From positions 806,001 to 870,000 of the forward strand of contig NZ_OY782495.1 of assembly GCF_963677715.1 (NCBI RefSeq): a stretch of 64,000 nucleotides of DNA, read 5' to 3'. Positions 33,444 through 42,465 of this stretch are shown here, one piece after another (within the stretch, counting starts at the first letter, position 1; each line of letters starts with the position of its first letter). The stretch is from an uncultured Bacteroides sp. GTDB taxonomy: Bacteria; Bacteroidota; Bacteroidia; Bacteroidales; Bacteroidaceae. The notes below the pieces were generated by a model. The model saw only the letters and a list, made by a program, of their open reading frames with translations. It did no database searches and had not been told where the DNA came from. The translations under genes and the position numbers were made by a program.

Positions 33444-36400
33444 TTAGTGCGTGGCCTCCATTCCGGTAATTTCCTGCAATACACTGACAGCCATTTCTAC
33501 ATTCAACACCGATTTAATCACGATAGAACGTTTACCGCTCTTATCGCGCAGATCGCACCGCCGGGGATAAGCCATCATGTAATCGATAATCTTACCGAAA
33601 GCTGCACTCTGAAAATAGGGGCTTTCCGCGTTCGAAACTAAAAAGAGTGTCATGCGGCCTGCTTTGAGAAATATTTTTTCGGCTCCCAATCTGGCTGCCA
33701 GCCTGCGCAGCGGAACGATGCGAAGCAACTCTTCCGTTTCGGGAGGAATGGGACCGAAACGATCTTCGAGACGGGCACGAAAAGCAGCCACGTCAGAGTC
33801 GAGCGTTAGCCCGTCCAGTTCGCGATAGAGCAACATACGCTCACTACTGCCGGTTACGTAATTGTCCGGAAGCAGCAATTCCAAATCACTCTCTATCATG
33901 CACTCTTCCACAAATTTTTCACCACTGATCACTCCGCCTCCTGCCTGCACCTCTTCGGCATAAAGATCGGCAAACTCATCCGTTTTCAACTCGCGCACGG
34001 CTTCGGTTAATATTTTCTGATAGGTTTCGTAGCCCAAGTCGGCTATGAATCCGCTCTGCTCGGCTCCCAGCATGTTACCGGCACCACGGATATCCAAATC
34101 CTGCATAGCAATGTGTATGCCGCTGCCCAGATCACTAAAATTCTCTATGGCCTGCAAGCGGCGGCGTGCCTCGGGTGTAAGGCTGGATAGCGGAGGGGCC
34201 AGAAGGTAACAAAACGCCTTCTTATTGCTACGCCCCACACGTCCGCGCATCTGGTGTAAATCGCTTAGTCCGAAATTCTGAGCCTGATTAATGATAATTG
34301 TGTTCGCATTGGGTATATCAATGCCGCTTTCGATGATGGTTGTGGCAATAAGCACATCGTAATCGTAATTAACAAAACCCATAATGACCTGCTCCAAGGC
34401 GGCCGGTTCCAGTTGTCCGTGTCCTATAGCCACACGGCAATCGGGAATGTGACGAAGAATCATTTCTCTAAGCTCCGGTAAGTTGGCTATGCGGTTATTA
34501 ACAAAAAACACTTGCCCGTTGCGACTCATTTCAAAGCCTATGGCATCGGCTATAATTTCTTCATTAAACGCATGCAATTCCGTTTGTATGGGGTAGCGGT
34601 TGGGCGGCGGAGTAGAAATAACACTAAGATCGCGCGCGCCAAGCAGTGAGAATTGCAGCGTGCGGGGTATGGGCGTAGCCGTCATGGTAAGCGTATCTAC
34701 ATTCACCTTTAGCTGCTTCAGTTTCTCTTTCACACCAACGCCAAACTTCTGCTCCTCGTCGATGACGAGTAACCCCAAATCCTTAAATGCAACATCTTTT
34801 CCCAGTATACGGTGTGTGCCGATGAGGATGTTCACACTCCCCTCTTTCAATTCTTTGATAACGGAATGAACCTGAGTGGATGTACGGGCACGGCTCAGAT
34901 AGTCTACCTTGCAGGGAAAGTCCTTCAACCGATGGCAAAAAGTTTGATAATGCTGATAAGCCAACACGGTGGTAGGAACCAGTACCGCCACTTGTTTATT
35001 GTCCGTTACCGCTTTAAAAGCAGCACGAATGGCCACTTCCGTTTTGCCGAAACCCACGTCTCCGCAAACCAAACGATCCATCGGCACATCGCGTTCCATG
35101 TCGTGCTTCACATCGGCCGTAGCTTTACTCTGGTCGGGCGTGTCTTCGTAAATAAAGCTGGCCTCCAGTTCCCGTTGCAAGAAGCTGTCCGGCGTGTAAG
35201 CAAAACCTTTTTCGTCTCGCCGTTGCGAGTATAGTTTAATCAAATCGCGCGCAATATCCTTAATTTTCGTCTTGGTGCGATCCTTCAGTTTCTCCCAAGC
35301 GCCCGTGCCCAGCTTATTCAGTCGGGGGGCTTCGCCTTCTTTTCCTTTATATTTGGAGACTTTGTGCAGCGAATGAATGGAGACGAACACCACATCTTCA
35401 TTCTGATAAACAAGTTTAATCACCTCTTGCGTGGAGTCACCGTTGGGCATGCGCACCAGTCCGGCAAAGCGACCCACCCCATGATCGGTATGCACCACAT
35501 AGTCTCCCGATGAAAACTGGTTCAGCTCTTTGAGCGATAATGCCACCTTGCCCGAGCGTGCCTTGTCGCTCCTGAGGTTATACTTATGAAAACGATCGAA
35601 CAGCTGATGATCGGTAAACACACAAATTTTCAGTGTATTGTCGGCAAAGCCCTCGTGCAGCGTTCTCTCCACCCCCACAAAAGAGATATCATCTCCCCGA
35701 TCCTCAAAGATGGAACGGATACGCTCCGTTTGTTTGGTGCTGTCGCTACATATATAAATGGTATAACCGTTCTTCAAAAACTCGTTAAACGACTCGGCTA
35801 CCAAATCAAAGTTCTTATGAAAAACAGGTTGAGCCGTCGTATTAAACGTAACACTGGCATCGGGTGTACCGGTAGGTTTATTGCCAAACTCAATGCGACG
35901 AAAATCGAGTGCGCGTACCGTGAACTCCCCTCCGTCAATCAATTTACCTTCGAGACTAACGCCGCCACCCTCTTCACCCTCCTGCGCAAGTATGGCCTGA
36001 GGCGTCAGAGCCTCATCGTGCACGGCCTGTATGCGCTCGTGCAACCAGAGAAAATCGCGCACAACCAATACCGTATTTTCAGGAATAAAGTCGAGAAAAG
36101 AAGTATCGCCATCGTTCGCCAAGCCCAAATCGGGCACTATCAGCACATTGTCTTTTTTCTCTCTTGATAACTGCGAATCAATTTCGAACGTGCGAATGCT
36201 CTCCACCTCGTTTCCAAAGAAATCAATGCGGTAAGGATATTCGGACGAGAAAGAAAACACATCGATAATGCTGCCGCGCACGGCATATTGTCCCGGTTCG
36301 TATACGTAGTCTACATACTCAAAGCCGTAGCTATGAAGCACATCGGTAATGAAATCCGTATCCACCCGCTCAGCCACACTAAGCTTCAGGGTTTTATCTT

Positions 36401-36818
36401 CCAGATTCTGCCGGGAAACCACTTTCTCGGCCAGTGCATCGGGATAGGTAACAATGCTAAGCGACGAATCGCCCTTCTGCAAACGGCTGAGTACCTCCGT
36501 ACGAAGAATTTCATTGGCGGCATCTTTTTGCCCGTACTTCATCGCTCTTCGAAAAGAGGAAGGGAGAAAAAGTACCTGCTCCGTGCCCAGCACCTGCGTG
36601 AGGTCATGATAAAAATAACCCGCCTCTTCGAGGTCGCCCAGCACAAAAAGAAAAGGATAATTGGTGTTTTGCACCAAAACCGATGAGAAGAAGGAGGAAG
36701 CGGAAGCGCATAGTCCACCGCAAAAAAGATGTTTAACGGAAGAATCTTTTAGCAATTTGCTTACGGCTCCTACATGCGGATGGCCAGCATATTGTTGTTG
36801 CAGTTCGGTAATTGTCAT
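33444..36818 (-). CDS. mfd: Transcription-repair coupling factor
   Basis: 1124 aa, full length. Mfd removes RNA polymerase stalled at DNA lesions and recruits UvrA. Visible in order: the UvrB-like N-terminal module with RGSIIDVFSFSSEYPYRIDFFGNEVESIRTF, the polymerase-interaction domain with SGDYVVHTDHGVGRFAGL, helicase Walker A in GDVGFGKTEVAIRAAF, the box II DEEQKFGV, then TMTATPIPRTL, GRVGRSNKKAFCYLL and the C-terminal TRCF domain. A -7 element lies 31 bp upstream on minus. Confidence 0.97.
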   Translation of the reverse strand: MTITELQQQYAGHPHVGAVSKLLKDSSVKHLFCGGLCASASSFFSSVLVQNTNYPFLFVLGDLEEAGYFYHDLTQVLGTEQVLFLPSSFRRAMKYGQKDAANEILRTEVLSRLQKGDSSLSIVTYPDALAEKVVSRQNLEDKTLKLSVAERVDTDFITDVLHSYGFEYVDYVYEPGQYAVRGSIIDVFSFSSEYPYRIDFFGNEVESIRTFEIDSQLSREKKDNVLIVPDLGLANDGDTSFLDFIPENTVLVVRDFLWLHERIQAVHDEALTPQAILAQEGEEGGGVSLEGKLIDGGEFTVRALDFRRIEFGNKPTGTPDASVTFNTTAQPVFHKNFDLVAESFNEFLKNGYTIYICSDSTKQTERIRSIFEDRGDDISFVGVERTLHEGFADNTLKICVFTDHQLFDRFHKYNLRSDKARSGKVALSLKELNQFSSGDYVVHTDHGVGRFAGLVRMPNGDSTQEVIKLVYQNEDVVFVSIHSLHKVSKYKGKEGEAPRLNKLGTGAWEKLKDRTKTKIKDIARDLIKLYSQRRDEKGFAYTPDSFLQRELEASFIYEDTPDQSKATADVKHDMERDVPMDRLVCGDVGFGKTEVAIRAAFKAVTDNKQVAVLVPTTVLAYQHYQTFCHRLKDFPCKVDYLSRARTSTQVHSVIKELKEGSVNILIGTHRILGKDVAFKDLGLLVIDEEQKFGVGVKEKLKQLKVNVDTLTMTATPIPRTLQFSLLGARDLSVISTPPPNRYPIQTELHAFNEEIIADAIGFEMSRNGQVFFVNNRIANLPELREMILRHIPDCRVAIGHGQLEPAALEQVIMGFVNYDYDVLIATTIIESGIDIPNANTIIINQAQNFGLSDLHQMRGRVGRSNKKAFCYLLAPPLSSLTPEARRRLQAIENFSDLGSGIHIAMQDLDIRGAGNMLGAEQSGFIADLGYETYQKILTEAVRELKTDEFADLYAEEVQAGGGVISGEKFVEECMIESDLELLLPDNYVTGSSERMLLYRELDGLTLDSDVAAFRARLEDRFGPIPPETEELLRIVPLRRLAARLGAEKIFLKAGRMTLFLVSNAESPYFQSAAFGKIIDYMMAYPRRCDLRDKSGKRSIVIKSVLNVEMAVSVLQEITGMEATH

Positions 36819-36849
36819 TGTTCGCTACTATCAAAAGCTAATTAGGCGA

Positions 36850-36857
36850 CAAAAGTA
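36850..36857 (-). promoter_or_regulatory. -7 element of mfd (TACTTTTG on minus)
   Basis: CAAAAGTA on plus reads TACTTTTG on minus, matching TAnnTTTG, 31 bp before the mfd ATG. Confidence 0.5.
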
Positions 36858-36910
36858 CTAAATTATCCTTAGTTTTCATGCAGTCTATTTTATAACTACA
36901 GGAAAAACAG

Positions 36911-36918
36911 TACATTTG
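36911..36918 (+). promoter_or_regulatory. -7 element (TACATTTG)
   Basis: TACATTTG matches TAnnTTTG, 25 bp before ATG 36944. Likely promoter of the three-gene operon 36944-39908. Confidence 0.55.
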
Positions 36919-36943
36919 TCTCTGAAATTAACAAAATTCCTAT

Positions 36944-37687
36944 ATGCAGACATCGGACAGCATAGTAATTATCCCTACTTACAACGAACGGGAAAACATC
37001 GAAAATATCATTCGTTCCGTCTTTAACTTAGAAAAGGTGTTTCACATTCTAATTATTGAAGACGGATCGCCGGATGGAACCGCTAACATAGTAAAGGCCT
37101 TGCAGCAAGAATTTCCCGAACGTTTGTTTATGATGCAGCGAACCGGCAAACTGGGATTGGGCACGGCCTACATCACTGGATTTAAATGGGCGTTGAAGCG
37201 CGATTATGACTATGTGTTCGAGATGGATGCCGACTTTTCTCACAGCCCCAAAGACTTGCCGCGTTTGTACAAAGCATGTAGCGAGGACGGAGGCGATGTG
37301 GCCATCGGCTCACGCTACGTAAGTGGGGTGAATGTGGTTAACTGGCCCATGGGGCGTGTGCTGATGTCTTATTTTGCTTCAAAATACGTGCGCATCATCA
37401 CCGGACTGCCCGTGCACGACACCACGGCAGGATTTAAATGCTACCGCCGACAGGTACTGGAAACCATCGATCTGGACAGCATCCGTTTCAAAGGATACGC
37501 CTTTCAGATAGAGATGAAGTTTACCGCCTTTAAATCCGGCTTTCGCATTGTCGAAGTGCCCGTTATCTTCATAAACCGTGAATTGGGAACATCCAAAATG
37601 GATAGCAGCATTTTCGGGGAAGCTGTTTTTGGCGTAATCAAATTGAAACTACATAGTTGGCTCAACAAATATCCGCAAAAGAAATGA
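36944..37687 (+). CDS. Polyprenol-phosphate mannosyltransferase-like GT2 (DPM1 type)
   Basis: 247 aa, family 2 glycosyltransferase of the dolichyl-phosphate mannose synthase type without C-terminal TM helices. Motifs: IIPTYNERENIENIIRSVF, EDGSPDGTANIVK, and the metal-binding DADFSHSPKDLP, then DTTAGFKCYRRQVLE. It would transfer mannose or another sugar from a nucleotide donor to a polyprenyl phosphate for envelope glycan or glycoprotein assembly. It overlaps pyrC by 4 bp. Confidence 0.88.
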   Translation: MQTSDSIVIIPTYNERENIENIIRSVFNLEKVFHILIIEDGSPDGTANIVKALQQEFPERLFMMQRTGKLGLGTAYITGFKWALKRDYDYVFEMDADFSHSPKDLPRLYKACSEDGGDVAIGSRYVSGVNVVNWPMGRVLMSYFASKYVRIITGLPVHDTTAGFKCYRRQVLETIDLDSIRFKGYAFQIEMKFTAFKSGFRIVEVPVIFINRELGTSKMDSSIFGEAVFGVIKLKLHSWLNKYPQKK

Positions 37688-39027
37688 AACGTATACTCAT
37701 CAAAAATGCTTCTATCGTAAACGAAGGAAAAACCGTATCGGGTTCTGTGGTGATAGAAGGCGAAAAAATAGTCGAAGTAATAACTACAGGCAAAGATCCC
37801 GTTCCTCCCTGCGATGAAACGATTGATGCCTCCGGCTGCTATCTGCTGCCCGGCGTAATTGACGATCATGTGCACTTTCGCGATCCGGGACTAACGCACA
37901 AAGCCGATATATCGACCGAAAGTCGTGCCGCCGCCGCAGGAGGGGTTACCTCTATTATGGATATGCCCAACACGAATCCGCCGGTCACTTCCATCGATGC
38001 GTTAAACGCTAAGTTCGACCTCATGGCGGAGAAATCAGTCGTAAACTACTCTTGCTACTTCGGTGCCAGCAGTAACAATTACAGATGGTTCGGCAAACTC
38101 GATGCCCACAAGGTATGCGGCATTAAGTTATTTATGGGCTCGAGCACAGGAAATATGCTGGTAGACAGGATGTACATGCTGCCGGATATTTTTTCGGGCA
38201 CCGACATGCTCATTGCCACCCACTGCGAAAGTCAGGACATTATCAAAGCAAATACCGATAAATACAAGAAAAGGTTTAGTAGCACAGACGACCTTTCAAT
38301 CCGCTACCACCCCATCATCCGTTCGGCCGAAGCGTGCTTCCGGTCATCGGAACTGGCTGTGAACCTGGCCCATAAAACAGGTGCCCGCTTACACATATTG
38401 CATCTCTCTACTTTCAGAGAGCTAACGCTGCTCGAAAACAAACCGCTGGCCGAAAAACAGATTACGGCGGAGGCATGCATACCCCACCTGATATTCTCTT
38501 TTAAAAATTATCGCAAATTGGGCACACGCATCAAATGCAATCCGGCTATAAAGAGCGAGAATAACCGCGAAGCCATCAGAGCCGCGGTTAATTCCGATTT
38601 GATAGACGTTATTGCCACCGACCATGCGCCCCATTTGCTGAAAGATAAAGAAGGCGGAGCACTGAAAGCAGCCTCGGGAATGCCGATGGTGCAATTCTCA
38701 CTGGTCAGCATGCTGCAACTGGTAGGCGAAGGCGTTTTCACAATCGAGAAGATAGTAGAAAAGATGTGCCACGCACCCGCCGATATTTTTAGTATTAACA
38801 ACCGCGGATACATCCGCCCCGGATACCAGGCCGACCTCGTACTTGTGCGCCCCGACGAAGAGTGGACAGTGACGAAAGACTGTATTTTAAGCAAATGCCA
38901 GTGGAGCCCGCTGGAAGGCAAAACTTTTAAATGGAAAGTGGAAAAAACTTTTGCTAACGGTCACCCTGTTTATGCCGACGGACAAGTGGATGAAGCGTAT
39001 CGCGGACAACAACTCTTATTTAAATGA
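37684..39027 (+). CDS. pyrC: Dihydroorotase
   Basis: About 447 aa from ATG 37684, which overlaps the stop of the glycosyltransferase gene; an in-frame TTG at 37657 extends the frame but is not a likely start. Cyclises carbamoyl-aspartate to dihydroorotate in pyrimidine synthesis. The metal-binding motif DDHVHFRDPGLTHK is at about residues 60-74, then DMPNTNPP, and the late TDHAPHLLKDKEGG. Class I-type sequence. It overlaps the following MetH-activation gene by 4 bp. Confidence 0.92.
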   Translation: MKRILIKNASIVNEGKTVSGSVVIEGEKIVEVITTGKDPVPPCDETIDASGCYLLPGVIDDHVHFRDPGLTHKADISTESRAAAAGGVTSIMDMPNTNPPVTSIDALNAKFDLMAEKSVVNYSCYFGASSNNYRWFGKLDAHKVCGIKLFMGSSTGNMLVDRMYMLPDIFSGTDMLIATHCESQDIIKANTDKYKKRFSSTDDLSIRYHPIIRSAEACFRSSELAVNLAHKTGARLHILHLSTFRELTLLENKPLAEKQITAEACIPHLIFSFKNYRKLGTRIKCNPAIKSENNREAIRAAVNSDLIDVIATDHAPHLLKDKEGGALKAASGMPMVQFSLVSMLQLVGEGVFTIEKIVEKMCHAPADIFSINNRGYIRPGYQADLVLVRPDEEWTVTKDCILSKCQWSPLEGKTFKWKVEKTFANGHPVYADGQVDEAYRGQQLLFK

Positions 39028-39908
39028 TAGTAACCTATAAGATACACCAGGTAGCCTCTTACGTGAACTGGATTTATTTTTTTCATGCATGGGGCTTTCA
39101 GCCGAGGTTTGCGGCCATTGCCGACATTCACGGATGTGATTCCTGCCGGGCTTCGTGGCTGGCGGGTTTCCCTGAAGATGAACGCGAAAAAGCATCCGAA
39201 GCCATGCAGCTCTTCAAAGAAGCCAACCGCATGCTCGATGAGTTGGATCAGGATTTTGAGGTAAAAACCCTCTTTAAACTTTGTCCGGCCAACGGAGACG
39301 GAGACAACCTGATTATCGACGGAATTGTTTTTCCGCTGCTGCGCCAACAAACAAAGAAAAAAGACGGTGGCCCGTTTCTTTGCCTGAGCGATTTTGTGCG
39401 TCCGCTCTCGTCGGGCATTACCGATACCATCGGCGTTTTTGCCGCATGCATTGATGCCGATATGGATGGACTGTACGAGAAAGACCCCTATAAACACATC
39501 CTTGTGCAAACACTATCCGACCGACTGGCCGAAGCGGCAACGGAAAAGATGCACGAATACGTGCGTAAGGAAGCGTGGGGATATGCAAAAGACGAAGATC
39601 TGTCGATGAAGGATCTTCTGGTGGAGAAGTACCAAGGCATACGCCCGGCCGTGGGTTATCCTTCCATGCCCGATCAGTCGATAAACTTTCTGCTCGATAA
39701 GGTATTGGATATGAGCCTGATAGGCATCAGCCTCACTGAAAATGGAGCGATGTATCCGCATGCTTCGGTTTGCGGATTGATGTTCTCGCATCCGGCTTCA
39801 CACTATTTTGCCGTTGGCAAAATAGGCGAAGATCAACTAGCCGACTATGCGGCCAGACGGGGAATGAAGGTGGAAGAAATGAGAAAATTCCTGGGAGCCA
39901 ATCTATAA
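39024..39908 (+). CDS. Stand-alone cobalamin-dependent methionine synthase activation domain
   Basis: 294 aa. The protein corresponds to the MetH C-terminal SAM-binding activation domain alone: FLCLSDFVRPL, then KYQGIRPAVGYPSMPDQS (RxRPxxGYP-type SAM motif) and TENGAMYPHASVCGLMFSHPASHYFAVGKIGEDQLADYAARRGM. It lacks the methyltransferase and B12-binding modules. In other organisms such free domains are thought to reactivate a MetH that has no activation domain of its own. Start overlaps the pyrC stop (ATGA), so expression is coupled to pyrC. Confidence 0.85.
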   Translation: MIVTYKIHQVASYVNWIYFFHAWGFQPRFAAIADIHGCDSCRASWLAGFPEDEREKASEAMQLFKEANRMLDELDQDFEVKTLFKLCPANGDGDNLIIDGIVFPLLRQQTKKKDGGPFLCLSDFVRPLSSGITDTIGVFAACIDADMDGLYEKDPYKHILVQTLSDRLAEAATEKMHEYVRKEAWGYAKDEDLSMKDLLVEKYQGIRPAVGYPSMPDQSINFLLDKVLDMSLIGISLTENGAMYPHASVCGLMFSHPASHYFAVGKIGEDQLADYAARRGMKVEEMRKFLGANL

Positions 39909-39988
39909 AAAAAATCTATCACTAAATCATTGTTTCGTGTGATTTATACGTTATCGTTGCGACTAACCCAATAAAAGCAATCTGAAGA

Positions 39989-40483
39989 ATGGATGTGAAT
40001 GTAGAACGAGAATTCCTGTCGGTGATAAGGGAGTATGAACGGATGATTTATAAAGTCTGTTACCTCTACACTACCAGAAATGCAACGCTCAACGACCTTT
40101 ATCAGGAAGTAGCTCTCAATATATGGAGGGCCTACCCGAAATTCAGGCACGAATGTAAGGTTTCTACATGGATTTATCGAATTGCTCTGAACACCTGTAT
40201 CAGCTTCATCAGAAAAGAAAAAAACATTCCGGAAATAGTGACTTTGACACAAGAAGTCTACTGGATGACCGAGGAGCAAGACGAACTACAGACAATGCTC
40301 AGAGAGCTTTACCTGCTGATTAATCAGCTTAGTCCATTCGAAAAGTCCGTCATTCTGCTCTATCTGGAAGAAAAAAGCTATGAAGAGATTGCAGAAATAA
40401 CGGGGTTAACCCTGACCAATGTAGCTACCAAGCTAAGCCGGATCAAGGAAAAACTGAGAAAAATGAAACGAACCAACGAATAA
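39989..40483 (+). CDS. ECF-type sigma-70 family RNA polymerase sigma factor
   Basis: 164 aa. Region 2 has LNDLYQEVALNIWRAYPKFRHECKVSTWIYRIALNTCISFIRK; region 4 has LSPFEKSVILLYLEEKSYEEIAEITGLTLTNVATKLSRIKEKLRK with the helix-turn-helix. This belongs to a Bacteroides group in which the next gene encodes a MELDDLKKSW-type membrane protein, present here 11 bp downstream. Confidence 0.9.
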   Translation: MDVNVEREFLSVIREYERMIYKVCYLYTTRNATLNDLYQEVALNIWRAYPKFRHECKVSTWIYRIALNTCISFIRKEKNIPEIVTLTQEVYWMTEEQDELQTMLRELYLLINQLSPFEKSVILLYLEEKSYEEIAEITGLTLTNVATKLSRIKEKLRKMKRTNE

Positions 40484-40494
40484 TAATTAGCTAT

Positions 40495-41148
40495 ATGGAA
40501 CTGGATGATTTAAAGAAATCGTGGAATGCATTGGATGAACAGTTGCAAAAAGATGAGCTGATTGACGAAGATAAGCTTACCCAACTGATTATCAAATACA
40601 AAAACGGTGCACGCAATAGTATAGGGAGAATTACCAGCTGGCAAAAATTCTCTATCGGTGCAGGTATAGTGACCATTGCAGTGATTTTGCTGTTATGGTG
40701 CGTATTACCTTCTTTCATTTCGGACGCCAACATTCAAAAACGTTCAACCATACTTTGCCTTTTTCTTGGAATTACACTCATTGCCGGAATAGGATGGGAC
40801 TTAAAGACTTATCGGTGGATAAGAGACACGAAAGTAGATGAAATGCCTGTTATTATTGTGGCCGAGCGAATGAATCGTTTTCGCCGATGGATGAAATATG
40901 AAATTATTGCCATCTCACTATGGACGGTTGCATTTACTGCACTGTATTACTGGATGACGGAGCTGTATAAACATTCTACAGAATCTCAATTAATCATTAT
41001 ATCTTCGTTGGTTTTAATAGATGTCGTTATCATCTGCTTCATCTACAAAAAACTAATATACAACCACCTCAATGAAGTAAATAAAAATACAAACGAATTA
41101 AAGGAACTTAATATCGCAGGGCAATCGGGCAAAATCAAAGATTTATAA
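40495..41148 (+). CDS. Multi-pass membrane partner of the ECF sigma factor
   Basis: 217 aa. A soluble N-terminus MELDDLKKSWNALDEQLQKDELIDEDKL (residues 1-40) is followed by four predicted TM helices at about 51-72, 82-100, 137-155 and 167-185, then a charged tail. The N-terminal motif recurs in Bacteroides proteins encoded next to this sigma type. An anti-sigma role is inferred from position and topology only. Confidence 0.65.
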   Translation: MELDDLKKSWNALDEQLQKDELIDEDKLTQLIIKYKNGARNSIGRITSWQKFSIGAGIVTIAVILLLWCVLPSFISDANIQKRSTILCLFLGITLIAGIGWDLKTYRWIRDTKVDEMPVIIVAERMNRFRRWMKYEIIAISLWTVAFTALYYWMTELYKHSTESQLIIISSLVLIDVVIICFIYKKLIYNHLNEVNKNTNELKELNIAGQSGKIKDL

Positions 41149-41298
41149 TCACTTCATTGAAAAGCCGATTTTTTTTTATTCTTTGTAAAAGCCGGCGTGC
41201 TCTGCGTTTTTCTCACATTTCTTGTTATCAGAATGAACAACCGGGAAATGTTAGCTGTTATCACTTTCTAAAAATACAAATACGAGATTTTATTAATT

Positions 41299-42465
41299 AT
41301 GATACAACGCATAATGGCCATTCTGGCCGTCGCTCTTATAATTCCTGATTTATACATCTTTCGGATGTTCATCACCCGTTTAACGGATAGTTTACTTATA
41401 CGTGCGCTCTATTTTTTGCCCTCTGTATTGCTACTGGCAGGTTTGGCTTTCATTGTGTTCATTGCCGACGACGGATTCATCAGCCGCCACAGCAGATGGT
41501 TCGGCTGGTTCACCATCGTTTTTTTCTTATTCGCACTGCCTAAGCTTATTTTTATGCTTTGTTCGCTGGTGGGTTTGCCGTTCAACTACGCATTTCACTG
41601 GCCTCAGAGTCCTTTTGTCTGTGCCGGAATGCTTTTAGGAACGACCCTTGTAGGTATCATTCTTTACGGATCTATCATCGGCAAAACGCGTTTTGAGGTC
41701 AAGGAGGTAAATTTTACTTCCTCCAAATTACCGAAAGCTTTCAATGGATACCGCATCGTGCAACTATCCGATATTCACATCGGCAGTTGGGAGGGCAATG
41801 CCAATGCGCTGCAAGAGGCGGTTGATAAAGTAAATGCTTTGCAGCCCGATTTGATTGTATTCACAGGCGATTTGGTGAATAACCGTGCCGACGAGCTAAA
41901 CGGCTTCGAAGATATTCTTGCCAAGTTGAAAGCCAAAGACGGTATTTATTCCATTCTCGGCAATCACGATTACGGCCCTTATTATCATTGGAAGAGCAAA
42001 GCCGATCTGGCACAGAACTTGGTTGAACTGGAGAACAGAGAAAAGCAATTAGGATGGCAGCTGCTCAATAATAATCATGCTATTTTGCATAAAGACAATG
42101 ACAGCATCGCACTCATCGGCGTGGAAAACGAAGGAGAACCTCCTTTTTCACAATACGGAGATCTGACCAAAGCCACGCAAAACACAGAAGGTCTGTTTCA
42201 GATATTACTCAGCCACAACCCTACTCACTGGCGACGGGAAGTATTGCCAAAATCGAACGTGGAACTTATGCTTGCCGGACACACTCACGCCATGCAGATG
42301 GCATGGGGGCATCACTCACCTTCTTCATTCATGTATCCCGAATGGAGCGGCATGTATAAGGAAGGCGAACGCGGACTTTACGTAAATGTAGGACTGGGCT
42401 TTGTAGGACTTCCATTCCGCTTTGGCGCGTGGCCGGAAATTACGGTGATTACATTAAACAAATGA
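41299..42465 (+). CDS. Membrane-anchored calcineurin-like metallophosphoesterase
   Basis: 388 aa. Four hydrophobic helices occupy about residues 1-130. The metallophosphoesterase domain follows: VQLSDIHIGSWEGN, FTGDLVNNRADELNG, ILGNHDYGPYYHWKS, LLSHNPTHWRREV and LAGHTHAMQM, giving all metal-ligand motifs. Similar proteins cleave phospholipid or nucleotide phosphodiesters, including YpbG/YkuE-like enzymes. Its stop overlaps the first ABC exporter gene by 4 bp. Confidence 0.85.
   Translation: MIQRIMAILAVALIIPDLYIFRMFITRLTDSLLIRALYFLPSVLLLAGLAFIVFIADDGFISRHSRWFGWFTIVFFLFALPKLIFMLCSLVGLPFNYAFHWPQSPFVCAGMLLGTTLVGIILYGSIIGKTRFEVKEVNFTSSKLPKAFNGYRIVQLSDIHIGSWEGNANALQEAVDKVNALQPDLIVFTGDLVNNRADELNGFEDILAKLKAKDGIYSILGNHDYGPYYHWKSKADLAQNLVELENREKQLGWQLLNNNHAILHKDNDSIALIGVENEGEPPFSQYGDLTKATQNTEGLFQILLSHNPTHWRREVLPKSNVELMLAGHTHAMQMAWGHHSPSSFMYPEWSGMYKEGERGLYVNVGLGFVGLPFRFGAWPEITVITLNK

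Noticed and set aside
37657..37683. TTG at 37657 as start of dihydroorotase
   Set aside because: Lies within the upstream gene; ATG 37684 with ATGA overlap fits family N-termini.
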